A DNA stretch of 64,000 nucleotides from Bacillota bacterium (lineage in GTDB: Bacteria > Bacillota > Clostridia > Christensenellales > CAG-138). A program made the translations under genes and the position numbers. The stretch lies in the NCBI GenBank assembly GCA_023390655.1, contig JAEWCL010000001.1:1-64000 (forward strand), read 5' to 3'. Of this stretch, positions 16,883 to 25,690 are shown piece after piece. Positions within the stretch are counted from its first letter, which is position 1; every line of letters starts with the position of its first letter. A model generated the notes under the pieces. The model was given only the letters and a program-made list of their open reading frames with translations, searched no databases and was not told the DNA's origin.

Positions 16883-17794
16883 GTGAAAATATACGTCGGA
16901 ATAACCGATAAAGACTGGTACGAACAACTTAAAGCTCAGAAACCAGAAGAGGTAAATTTCTGGAAGCCAGGATCGAGCAATTTTAAGGCCCTACAGCCCA
17001 ACGATATGTTTCTATTCAAATTACATCATCCTGCAAACTATATCGTTGGTGGTGGATTCTTTGTGCGTTTTTCGCTATTGCCTCCTTTTCTTGCATGGCA
17101 AGCTTTTGGATTGAAGAATGGTACAACCTCATACGAAGAGCTTCAGAAGAGGATAAATAAATATCGTAACCGTAATGGAATCAACTGTGATAACGCCCCC
17201 ATTGGATGTATCATACTTACCGAACCGTTCTTTTTTGACGAGCATGACTGGATTCCGGTGCCAAAAGATTGGAACCTAAACATCGTACAAGGAAAGACAT
17301 ATGAAACAAATACGGAGCTTGGCAATCGCTTATATTGCCAGGTTCTTGAAAGGTTTCAGTTGTACAATAATGCGAACTTAAACGATCAGAAAGCAAGATA
17401 TGCTGAATCATTGACTATGCACAGACTAGGACAAGGCGCTTTTAGGGTGGTGGTGACAGAGGCTTATCAGCGCAGGTGTGCCATTACGGGAGAAAAAACG
17501 CTTCCTGTATTAGAGGCTGCACACATCAAGCCCTTTTCTGAAAACGGACCTAACGATATAAAGAATGGATTGCTTTTACGCTCCGATTTTCACACACTGT
17601 TTGATGATGGATATATAACGATAAATCCCGATTTTGTCATTGAGGTAAGTAAACGGCTTAATGAGGATTATGGCAATGGGAAAGATTATTATAAATTTCA
17701 TGGTAGTAAACTGCAGATAATGCCATCTTCATCAATCGAGCTTCCGTCACAGGAGTACATAATGTGGCACAACGAGCATTGCTACAAAGGATAA
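16883..17794 (+). CDS. HNH endonuclease with an N-terminal PUA/EVE-like domain
   Basis: A 303-residue protein. A GTG at 16883 after GAGAGGTGGCAAGC is preferred over an in-frame GTG at 16874, which is too close to the SD. The C-terminal HNH_2-type nuclease reads RRCAITGEKTLPVLEAAHIK (about residues 195-214) and NGLLLRSDFHTLFDDG. The N-terminal about 170 residues (NDMFLFKLHHPANYIVGGGF, FVRFSLLPPFLAWQAFG) resemble reader domains of EVE/SRA-HNH type IV enzymes that cut modified phage DNA. That makes two candidate type IV nucleases beside a type I system. Specificity is unknown. Confidence 0.82.
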   Translation: MKIYVGITDKDWYEQLKAQKPEEVNFWKPGSSNFKALQPNDMFLFKLHHPANYIVGGGFFVRFSLLPPFLAWQAFGLKNGTTSYEELQKRINKYRNRNGINCDNAPIGCIILTEPFFFDEHDWIPVPKDWNLNIVQGKTYETNTELGNRLYCQVLERFQLYNNANLNDQKARYAESLTMHRLGQGAFRVVVTEAYQRRCAITGEKTLPVLEAAHIKPFSENGPNDIKNGLLLRSDFHTLFDDGYITINPDFVIEVSKRLNEDYGNGKDYYKFHGSKLQIMPSSSIELPSQEYIMWHNEHCYKG

Positions 17795-17911
17795 ATACCC
17801 GTTCCCCTGTTCGGATATGCCAAAAGGAGAACTACTCAGGCAGACCGAGAATGATAGGCCGCATCTTCTATGCTGGATCGAAAATCACAAAAAGTAAACT
17901 AAGGGAGAACA

Positions 17912-18445
17912 ATGATGCTTCTTTGGACAATTCAGCATAAGGCCGCATATGAGCAGCTATTAAAAATCGGCATCATGAGAGCGGATGAACAGCATCTGTT
18001 TTGTGAGGATGATTTTCCTCACGCATATAAATGGATTGCCGAGCAGATGTCGGAACGCATCGGTCAGCCACCGAGAGATGTTTATTACCCCGTGTGGGCA
18101 TGGTATCAGTGGGAGGGCTCACGCAAACGCCTGGATATGCGCTCACATCGTCGATGGACAAAGAAGGGCGAGCCAATTGTACTGCTTACGATTGATGTAC
18201 CGGATAAAGATGTGCTGCTTTCCGATTTTGATAGGTGGCACTGTGTTTTGAATAATGTCTATCTCCCATTGTCCATGGCAGATGATGTGGATCATACGGA
18301 GGTAGAAAAAGTTAGCAGTTGGAACCGCATTTTTCAAATTGACACACAATCGGACTACTGGGATACGCCTAAGTCGACACAAGCGACATTTTGGGAGCTA
18401 AAACAGGAGTGGGTTTTAAAAGCTGAACACTTCATTTCGGCTTAA
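17912..18445 (+). CDS. DUF3841 domain protein
   Basis: A 177-residue protein of the DUF3841 family, recognisable by LLWTIQHKAAYEQLLKIGIM, then YPVWAWYQWEG near residue 60 and a WNRIFQID segment near 142. No catalytic motif stands out. DUF3841 proteins are small soluble proteins of unknown function common in Firmicutes and often near mobile DNA. AGGGAGAACA precedes the ATG. Its inclusion at the distal end of the restriction island is positional only. Confidence 0.75.
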   Translation: MMLLWTIQHKAAYEQLLKIGIMRADEQHLFCEDDFPHAYKWIAEQMSERIGQPPRDVYYPVWAWYQWEGSRKRLDMRSHRRWTKKGEPIVLLTIDVPDKDVLLSDFDRWHCVLNNVYLPLSMADDVDHTEVEKVSSWNRIFQIDTQSDYWDTPKSTQATFWELKQEWVLKAEHFISA

Positions 18446-18495
18446 ACGTAAGTGGTTTAGTTTGATAAGACACAGGAGAATGGAGATGAGCACTT

Positions 18496-20127
18496 ATGAC
18501 AACAAATCAGAATCTTCATGCGTTTGCGGTGAAATGGTTTGACAAGTTCCGGGACACAAAAACTGTGTCGCGTGAAGCTGAAGACCCCACTTTTGCTGAC
18601 GAGTGCTCCTCGCTCGGCTTCAAAATGGACTGTGGCAAAGCCTTTGAAGAAGCCTACTCTGATAGCCATGCTTTTAACGATTATCGTGAGCTGGATAAAA
18701 TAATAGATAGTATTACCGATATCGCGCTCCTTGGCTCAGGTATTTTTTCAAAATGGCGGTATTTCACACACTGGGCTGGTCCCGGTGAGAATATGCTTTC
18801 CTTTGAGAACAGATCATGGTTTATTACTGCTCTTGGCAGGCTGGAGCGTCTCGCAGCCGACGATGATACAAGCCCCTTCATTTTCGAAGGAATTGCCAGT
18901 AAAATACAGATCATATCCAACAATATCTGCTTTGGTCCTTGTCCGTTGCCTGATGATAAAATTGAACAGCATCTTTCCATTACAGCAAATGGCAGGTCAA
19001 ATTCAGACAGAATTGAAAAGATTGTTATTGACTATTATCGTCTAACGAAGATTAAGCCCGGAGTCAAACCCGAAGGCGCTACATGGGAATATGCGACTTG
19101 GGACTACAGTGAACACATCACAATAGACAGAAAAAGTGAGGTCTTGGAACATATTCAAAATATCGGCACAGGCTGTCAGGTGTCTCGGAAATATCATGTT
19201 GAGGATGGTATCACATCTTTTTTAGATGATATCGACACTGATGATTTCATGGTTCATACCGAAGGAAATCCTCCCGATGTCATCGTAAATCCACTGGAGA
19301 CGAAGGATTACAAAATCACAATTGATTACCTGTATGGTGAACAGCAAATCCTGACCGGTACATTTGACAAAAACGGTCTCCCTGACGATTTCGCGGATTT
19401 TGCAGAATCCATATTTGATTTTATGCGTTTTTATGGAATGGGCGAAATCCTCGATTCGTCAGTATATGGAAAACCTTTGCGCAAGCAGACAGATTACATC
19501 TTTTGCAATGTTCAGTTTGATGATTACGGAAAAACATATTGCTATCTGACCGATGACGGCACTCTCGAAGCGGGCGATTATGTTATTGTTCCTACCGGAA
19601 AAGACAACCACGAAGTAATTGCTCAAATAGAAAGCATTGAATACCATTCTTCCGAAGATGCTTCGTTTCCACTGGACAAAATAAAAAAGGTCATCAAAAA
19701 ACACATTGATAACAAAAATATTGACAACGATTCCACGGACGAAGAAGATTCCTCTATTAAATTGCCCGAAGATGCTGTGATAATGGGAAGTGAGCCGCTT
19801 TTGGGAGTATCCGCTGAAGAGTGGCGTGATATGCTTGGTGCCGACTATACCGAGTCAGCTTTAGCTACATCGCTTGCGGGTGCTTGGAATGAAGCGAGCT
19901 GGTTGATGGATGAGGCTGACGAAGATGACTGTACACCTGAAACAAAAGCACGATACGAGTCGTGGTGGGCGTTGCAAATTGAGTTTGTTAGAAAAGTTGC
20001 CGCAATTATGCAATGCGAATGCAAAACACCATATGTCAAACTCGTTACTCCATTTATGGAACGTAATGGGTATTGTAACGGTCACGGTTGGTGGGTCAAG
20101 AAAGAAAATATAAACAAAAATTCATAG
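18496..20127 (+). CDS. Multi-domain protein of unknown function, 543 aa
   Basis: A soluble acidic protein in at least three parts. Residues about 1-155 contain LGSGIFSKWRYFTHWAGPGE and SWFITALGRLERLA, like a DUF6508-type module. Residues about 330-405 (FCNVQFDDYGKTYCYLTDDG, LEAGDYVIVPTGKDNHEVI, IESIEYHS) match a small domain also found alone in Firmicutes. The C-terminus carries Glu/Asp-rich linkers and a helical segment. No transmembrane segment or nuclease motif is visible. The ATG at 18496 has GGAG 10 bases upstream. It is the last gene of the plus-strand island. The function is unknown. Confidence 0.6.
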   Translation: MTTNQNLHAFAVKWFDKFRDTKTVSREAEDPTFADECSSLGFKMDCGKAFEEAYSDSHAFNDYRELDKIIDSITDIALLGSGIFSKWRYFTHWAGPGENMLSFENRSWFITALGRLERLAADDDTSPFIFEGIASKIQIISNNICFGPCPLPDDKIEQHLSITANGRSNSDRIEKIVIDYYRLTKIKPGVKPEGATWEYATWDYSEHITIDRKSEVLEHIQNIGTGCQVSRKYHVEDGITSFLDDIDTDDFMVHTEGNPPDVIVNPLETKDYKITIDYLYGEQQILTGTFDKNGLPDDFADFAESIFDFMRFYGMGEILDSSVYGKPLRKQTDYIFCNVQFDDYGKTYCYLTDDGTLEAGDYVIVPTGKDNHEVIAQIESIEYHSSEDASFPLDKIKKVIKKHIDNKNIDNDSTDEEDSSIKLPEDAVIMGSEPLLGVSAEEWRDMLGADYTESALATSLAGAWNEASWLMDEADEDDCTPETKARYESWWALQIEFVRKVAAIMQCECKTPYVKLVTPFMERNGYCNGHGWWVKKENINKNS

Positions 20128-20387
20128 GGCATTTGTATTACCGCATTTGCCAACGGAGGCGGTGGGATTTAAATCCTACCATTGACTTGTTCCCAAGGAC
20201 GCATTGGACTTTTAATATATTGTGGATATATTCCCGTGAACGGAAAATACCCCCAAAACCGTCATTGCCTTATTCCCTCGCACGGAAAATCAGCAAAGCA
20301 CATACCCGACATCAAACTGATGCTATCGTTCCATGTGGAGAGTGTCGTGTTGATGTCAAATGTAATAAGCAAGTAAACTCACAGCGC
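20128..20387. other. Gene-free junction with one copy of a dispersed repeat
   Basis: 260 bases with no convincing gene. At 20333-20359 it carries CATGTGGAG, GTGTCGT, TTG and TGTCAA blocks that match the repeat at 23400-23427. GACATCAA (20309-20316) and TTGATGTC (20350-20357) form an inverted repeat around it. The composition changes from the AT-rich island to the GC-richer flank just after this stretch, so it may mark an insertion boundary. Confidence 0.4.
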
Positions 20388-20420
20388 AAAGGCCGCTATC
20401 GACGGAAGATAGCGGCCTTT
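20388..20420. terminator. Bidirectional hairpin terminator
   Basis: A perfect 13-bp stem, AAAGGCCGCTATC (20388-20400) and GATAGCGGCCTTT (20408-20420), with a 7-base loop. T runs occur on both strands. It lies 12 bases past the stop of the minus-strand propeller gene and can also end the plus-strand island transcript. Confidence 0.8.
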
Positions 20421-20431
20421 TGCTTCAATGG

Positions 20432-21442
20432 CTATAGAATCGCCAAGAACGCCGGGGCGAAACCTACGGTGACGGAATTGAGCACCCGGCTTGTGCGTGT
20501 ATCGAGAATGGAGACAGTGTCCTCAAACGTATTTGTTACGACCATCAGTTTGCCTTCGCACGCCGTCGCCAGTCCGTATGGGCCTTTTCCTACGGCGATC
20601 TTTGTAAACTGACGCTGGGTAAAGACGTCGAAACCCGTAACGGAATCGTCGTAGCGATTGGCGCTGTACAGCTGGTTTCCACCGTGCGTAAACGCCAGGC
20701 CCACCGGCCCGTTGGGTGTGGGAAAAGGCGCGGCGGCCTCGGCAAGCAAAACGTTCACGGGCGTGATGGAATTGCCCTCTTCGTTTGAAACAAAAACGTG
20801 CCGATCGTTGGGGCTGCGCTTGACATACTCAGTTCCGGCTTCGGCAGGCAAAAGCTTGATTACCAGATTGAGCGCCAGATCGATTACGGCAATCTGCTGC
20901 GCGTTGCGCAGGCTGACAAAGGCCAGCGACCCGTCATGCGTGACGTCGATGGAAAAGCCGATGGAGGGGAGCGTGATGTCCGTTATTTTTTCGAGCGTGC
21001 AGGCATCAAGCACATATACGCTGGGCGTGCCGTAATGGACGACGTACACCATGCGGCCGTCGGGGGATACCGCCACGCCCGCCGGGTACGAATCCACGGG
21101 GATTGTTTTGATCGCCTGGTTTTTGTATAGATCGATCACCGAGAGCGTGTTGACTGAGAAATTGGTGACATAGGCCAATTGCTTGCACGGGTTGATGCGG
21201 ATGTCGAGCGGGCCTAAGCCGACCGGGATATCCAGTAGTCTTCGCGCTTCACATACATCTACCACGCTCACATAATCGCTGGCGAAGATGCAAATATACG
21301 CCAGTGGATGCCCATTGCGGCGGGCAAGAGCGACCTGCTCAAACGCATTGCTTTCAATAAGCTGTGCAGGCTGCGATGCCGCGTTGACTGCACGGAGGAA
21401 TTCCGTCCTGTTGTCGAGCATGAGGTTGCTTGGGATGTTCAT
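20432..21442 (-). CDS. YVTN-type beta-propeller protein
   Basis: A 336-residue protein from ATG 21442 behind GGAGAGGAAGCA; an upstream in-frame start is inside the preceding gene. It contains about seven repeats of the YVTN beta-propeller type, for example LAYVTNFSVNTLSVIDLYKN, YPAGVAVSPDGRMVYVVHYG and GPYGLATACEGKLMVVTNTF. Such propellers bind ligands or partners and have no single enzymatic role. No signal peptide or anchor is visible, so a cytoplasmic or spore-associated place is possible. The ATGA overlap with the upstream gene shows that the two are a coupled pair. Confidence 0.82.
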   Translation of the reverse strand: MNIPSNLMLDNRTEFLRAVNAASQPAQLIESNAFEQVALARRNGHPLAYICIFASDYVSVVDVCEARRLLDIPVGLGPLDIRINPCKQLAYVTNFSVNTLSVIDLYKNQAIKTIPVDSYPAGVAVSPDGRMVYVVHYGTPSVYVLDACTLEKITDITLPSIGFSIDVTHDGSLAFVSLRNAQQIAVIDLALNLVIKLLPAEAGTEYVKRSPNDRHVFVSNEEGNSITPVNVLLAEAAAPFPTPNGPVGLAFTHGGNQLYSANRYDDSVTGFDVFTQRQFTKIAVGKGPYGLATACEGKLMVVTNTFEDTVSILDTRTSRVLNSVTVGFAPAFLAIL

Positions 21443-21867
21443 TGCTTCCTCTCCGATCTTTTTATGCATGGTTCGAATTTACAGGGTTCGGGGCCGAATC
21501 CCAGAACGCCAAAGTCAATAAACGCATTCCCAATTCCATTGTCCGCAGTCGCAAAGACGGCGAGCGACCGGCCGGGAACCTCATACGTTCTGGTTATGTT
21601 GCTGTCGCCGGGTTGCAGAGTGAAGGCATCCAGTTGGAAGATCAGTTCATCCGCTTCCGCTTGCAGCACAAAGATGCGAATTGTAACATTCACGGCGGAA
21701 GTGGGACGGATTGCGCCGTACACGCGGATGGTCTCATAATTGGCGACCGGTATGCCGTGCGGCAATGCGGCGTTTAGGCGAACCGTCTCTCCGGCGGGGA
21801 TTGCTAGCGCGCCTTGCGGCGTTCGAAACAGAAGATGATTTTGTTCCATGGGACAGGTCATGGGCAT
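21439..21867 (-). CDS. Unrecognised protein coupled to the beta-propeller gene
   Basis: 142 residues from ATG 21867, which follows GAAAGGATAT; an ATG at 21879 has no SD. The sequence is beta-rich (ETVRLNAALPHGIPVANYET, IRVYGAIRPTSAVNVTIRIF) with a Cys-containing N-terminus (MPMTCPMEQNHLLF) and a basic C-terminus with CKFEPC. It resembles small surface- or spore-coat-associated beta sandwich proteins only in general character. Its stop overlaps the propeller start, so the two probably act together. Confidence 0.5.
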   Translation of the reverse strand: MPMTCPMEQNHLLFRTPQGALAIPAGETVRLNAALPHGIPVANYETIRVYGAIRPTSAVNVTIRIFVLQAEADELIFQLDAFTLQPGDSNITRTYEVPGRSLAVFATADNGIGNAFIDFGVLGFGPEPCKFEPCIKRSERKQ

Positions 21868-21879
21868 ATATCCTTTCAT

Positions 21880-22459
21880 TGATGCTGATATATTTTATGC
21901 AATAATGAAGGGGATGTTACGTTGACATAGTGGGATACGGCAATCATACATCGGTGCGCAAGCGGGGCATGGAGCAAGACCTGGCGCGCCGCCTGCGCAG
22001 CAGCGCGTACCGGACGGACAAAGAGGCGCGGCTCGATTAGCTTTTCAATCGCCCAACGGATTGACTGTTTATGTATAGGTTACGGCAGTGGGCTGTACTT
22101 GCAAGGATAAGCCATAGGCTCATCGGCTAGAACGGGCCTGTGATTGAGTAAATTATGTTTCTGGTTATCGTGGTGGAAATAAAAACTAAATATATGATTT
22201 AAATTACTGAAATACTGAAACGATTTGCTTATAAAAAACGATATATAATGTAATGGAAATGGATTCAGCAGCTGATCGATCAGTGAAGACCTTTGGAGGT
22301 GATATCCTGCCGCCAAGTGGTTAACAGATACATACGGCATCATTATTGCACACTTAAGGCATACTGAAGTAATTGTCAAATTACTCCATGCTATGTCATG
22401 ATTGAATTGTTTTTATAGTTAGTCAATTCTTCAGTGAAAATATAGGAGTTTGGGAATAT
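21880..22459. other. Long intergenic stretch upstream of the PhzF gene
   Basis: 580 bases without a supported gene. A short frame (21969-22040, 23 codons, Arg-rich) may be a gene remnant. Base composition becomes strongly AT-rich after about 22140. A perfect inverted repeat, AGTAATT (22368-22374) and AATTACT (22379-22385), lies about 75 bases before the PhzF start and could be an operator. Confidence 0.35.
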
Positions 22460-23329
22460 ATGAAAATAAACGTATACACATTAAATTCTTTTGCTAAAAC
22501 AAAAGAAGGCGGAAACCCAGCAGGCGTTGTAATGAATGCAGATTCATTATCTGAGGAAGAAATGAGAAAAACTGCTGCTGTTCTTGGATTCAGTGAAACT
22601 GCTTTTGTTTTCAAATCAAATGTGGCAGATTTTAAAGTGAGATTCTTCACACCGAATGAAGAGGTGGACTTATGTGGTCATGCCACTATTGCCACCTTCT
22701 ATGCAATGTCAAGTCTAAATTTGTTAAAGCAAGGTAAGTATGAACAAGAAACCAGAGCAGGAATACTTGGCATTGAAATTCACAACGATAATTTTGTTAT
22801 GATGGATCAATCTATTCCTGTATTTTCAGAAGTTATAGATAAAGATGAAGTAGCAGATTCCTTGAACATCAGTACTTCCCAAATTACAGCAGACTTGGTG
22901 GTGCAAGTTGTATCAACAGGGCTTCGGGATATTATGGTTCCGGTAAGAAGCATTGAGATTTTAGATGCGATCAGACCGGATATGAAAAAAGTAAAAGAAA
23001 TCAGCCAGAAGTACAATACGGTTGGATACCATGTTTTTTCTTTGAAATCCTTACATGGCGCTAACGCTTATTGTAGAAACTTTGCTCCCTTATATGGTAT
23101 CCCGGAGGAATCTGCCACAGGAACATCAAGCGGTGCACTTGGTTGTTATTTGTACCACTATGGAAAAATCAACAAGGAGCAAGCATCACATATTACTTTT
23201 GAACAAGGTTATTCTATGAAAAGCCCATCTGAAATCATAGTGTCTTTATCTATAAAGGAAAATAAAATTTTTGAAGTCAAGGTCGGAGGGAGAGCGATGA
23301 ATTTAATCTTGACGGAAGTCGAAATATAG
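22460..23329 (+). CDS. PhzF-family isomerase/epimerase
   Basis: A 289-residue protein of the PhzF family, diaminopimelate-epimerase fold. The active-site Glu lies in LGFSETAFVF near residue 49. Other signatures are GGNPAGVV (18-25), VDLCGHATIATFYAM near residue 70, and ESATGTSSGALGCYLY near 220. Members isomerise small acids by proton transfer; the substrate here is unknown and phenazine synthesis is not implied. The gene is clearly more AT-rich than the genes after 24.8 kb, which suggests recent transfer. It has its own start after AGGAGTTTGGGAATAT. Confidence 0.9.
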   Translation: MKINVYTLNSFAKTKEGGNPAGVVMNADSLSEEEMRKTAAVLGFSETAFVFKSNVADFKVRFFTPNEEVDLCGHATIATFYAMSSLNLLKQGKYEQETRAGILGIEIHNDNFVMMDQSIPVFSEVIDKDEVADSLNISTSQITADLVVQVVSTGLRDIMVPVRSIEILDAIRPDMKKVKEISQKYNTVGYHVFSLKSLHGANAYCRNFAPLYGIPEESATGTSSGALGCYLYHYGKINKEQASHITFEQGYSMKSPSEIIVSLSIKENKIFEVKVGGRAMNLILTEVEI

Positions 23330-23340
23330 AATAAGAGCTA

Positions 23341-23428
23341 AACGACACACCTTCAAGGCCTCACTAGGCCCAAGCGGCATCTTTTTTGACCTCTCAAGGC
23401 ATGTGGAGGGTGTCGTATTGCTGTCAAG
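23341..23428. repeat. Dispersed clostridial-type repeat with hairpin potential
   Basis: ACGACAC (23342-23348) pairs with GTGTCGT (23410-23416), enclosing the smaller hairpin GGCCT-CACT-AGGCC. The right half (23400-23427) matches 20333-20359 in 25 of 28 positions. It lies right after the PhzF gene and looks like a non-coding mobile or REP-like element. Confidence 0.5.
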
Positions 23429-23594
23429 GATAAAAGATTGAATGTGCGAGAAGTCCAGTAAATACGCCGTTTTTGTGGTTTGAGATTTCAGTTGTTGTCT
23501 CAAAGCGTATTTGCCCGTGCATAGGGATAAGTCTATCGGGTCGGACTCCACAAGAGGATATCTTTGAAATTTATCTGATCACGGGGGTGGTAAA

Positions 23595-24362
23595 ATGAAA
23601 ATAGTAGATGCGTATGAAAAGTATTATCAATATATTTTTAACTATGCCCTGAAATTGACCTGCCATCCGGAAGACGCGCTTGATTTAGTGCAGGATACAT
23701 TTTTGAAGGCAACGGAGAAATTGGATACGCTAAAGAGCGAACAGGCATTGGCAAAATGGTTAAGAACGATATGCTTTCATGAATTTTTGAACAAGGCGAA
23801 AATGGACACCCATAAATATCTGGTAGAGGTTGAAGATTGGGATAAACTGGAGCGGGAAGGGCGTCTCCTGACCGATACTGCCCCGCAACCGGAGGATGAG
23901 ATTGTTGTAGCGGAAGAAATCAGGGACTTACAGAATGGATGCTTTCTCGCAATGGTAAGAAAGCTGACGTTAAATCAGCGTATCACCTTTTCCTTGGTGG
24001 ATATGTATGGGCTGCCAATTGAATATGTTGCAAAACTATTGGATATCTCTATAGGGGCCGCAAAAGGGCTGCTCTATCGTGCAAGGATGAATATCGATTC
24101 TTTTTTCGGAGACCATTGCAGTATTATTTATGAAAAAAATCCTTGCGGTTGTAAGGCTTGGATGGAATTTTCAGCGAGCCGTTCCAATCTGCAACGTCAA
24201 TCCCATAGATTGCTGGAAAATTTGGATTACAAACAAAAGGGCTATGTATATAATGAACGTGTCAGAAAAAGAGTACAGTATCTCTATCACCATATGCCCG
24301 AAAAAAAGCCTCCCGAAGAGTGGTATAAAAATGTTTTAGCAGTTTTGGCGTCAGAAAATTAA
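23595..24362 (+). CDS. ECF-type RNA polymerase sigma factor with C-terminal extension
   Basis: A 255-residue protein. Sigma region 2 is at about 5-65 (YYQYIFNYALKLTCHPEDAL, DLVQDTFLKATEKL) and region 4 at about 125-170 (LTLNQRITFSLVDMYGLPIE, YVAKLLDISIGAAKGLLYRA). The following about 80 residues are not part of a standard ECF factor and contain HCSIIYEKNPCGCKAW, a possible metal-binding sensor. No anti-sigma gene is adjacent, so the extension may replace it (inference). It starts after GGGGGTGGTAAA. It is AT-rich like the PhzF gene and 93 bases upstream of the next gene. Confidence 0.87.
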   Translation: MKIVDAYEKYYQYIFNYALKLTCHPEDALDLVQDTFLKATEKLDTLKSEQALAKWLRTICFHEFLNKAKMDTHKYLVEVEDWDKLEREGRLLTDTAPQPEDEIVVAEEIRDLQNGCFLAMVRKLTLNQRITFSLVDMYGLPIEYVAKLLDISIGAAKGLLYRARMNIDSFFGDHCSIIYEKNPCGCKAWMEFSASRSNLQRQSHRLLENLDYKQKGYVYNERVRKRVQYLYHHMPEKKPPEEWYKNVLAVLASEN

Positions 24363-24455
24363 ATAAAATATCCTCCAGCCGTATCTTCTGAATTGCTATT
24401 TTGTCTCTATTAGTGTAACGATAAATTCGAGCGGATACGGAAAGGATGAATAGTA

Positions 24456-24764
24456 ATGGAGAAAGTTGCTGACGGATTCAAAATGTTCATGGAAGAGACG
24501 GATGGTATAGGCGAAGCGTTTATGGGCGCTGTTTGTAAAATGTCGGAAAAAAGCGCGCTTGATAAAAAGACGCACGAACTCGCCTATATTTCTGTACTGG
24601 TATCGACGAAAATGTATGGCGGTCTGCCATTTCACATTCAGCAGGCAAAAGAGCATGGCGCAAGCGTAGATGAAATCAGGAGTGCCGTTCTTGTGCCGTT
24701 GCCAATTACGGGCATTCAGGTTGCAGAAGCCCTGCCATATTTGCATGAGCTGATCGAAAAATAG
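24456..24764 (+). CDS. Carboxymuconolactone decarboxylase (AhpD-like) family protein
   Basis: A 102-residue CMD-fold protein (ALDKKTHELAYISVLVSTKM, HIQQAKEHGASVDEIRSAVL). The CxxC peroxidatic pair of AhpD is absent, since the corresponding segment reads STKMYGGLPFHI, so alkylhydroperoxidase activity is unlikely. A decarboxylase-like or unknown role remains. The SD is GGAAAGG. It lies after the sigma factor and may be in its regulon, which is not demonstrable here. Confidence 0.85.
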   Translation: MEKVADGFKMFMEETDGIGEAFMGAVCKMSEKSALDKKTHELAYISVLVSTKMYGGLPFHIQQAKEHGASVDEIRSAVLVPLPITGIQVAEALPYLHELIEK

Positions 24765-24799
24765 TCGCGGCATACGGCGCACGAAAACTGATATTGTTT

Positions 24800-24827
24800 A
24801 AAGGGAAATCATCGATTTCGCCCTTTT
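24800..24827. terminator. Hairpin terminator between convergent genes
   Basis: AAAGGG-A-AATC and GATT-TC-GCCCTTTT pair around a short loop, with T and A runs on either side. It serves the CMD gene from the left and the amino acid ABC operon from the right. Confidence 0.65.
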
Positions 24828-24895
24828 CTCACATATAAAACTATGTAAACATGAAACGCAAATAAGAACAGGCCAAATCAACCGCAAAAATAGCA

Positions 24896-25678
<783 letters not shown>

Positions 25679-25690
25679 AGGCAAGCTCCT

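Noticed and set aside
17817..17897. A 26-residue frame (MPKGELLRQTENDRPHLLCW and onward) between the HNH and DUF3841 genes
   Set aside because: It reads like protein but has no ribosome binding site and no recognisable family; it may be a gene remnant, which cannot be supported from the sequence alone.
1..20400. A complete prophage or ICE with attachment sites
   Set aside because: No integrase, terminase, capsid or relaxase gene and no direct repeat at a tRNA were found; the left end is outside the window, so limits cannot be set.
21969..22040. A short Arg-rich frame upstream of the PhzF gene (MEQDLARRLRSSAYRTDKEA)
   Set aside because: Only 23 codons from its ATG, no SD and no known family. 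Listed only as part of the intergenic stretch.
23303..23551. An 82-residue minus-strand frame overlapping the 3' end of the PhzF gene
   Set aside because: It is generated by the dispersed repeat at 23341-23428 and similar frames appear wherever this repeat occurs; no SD or protein-like character.
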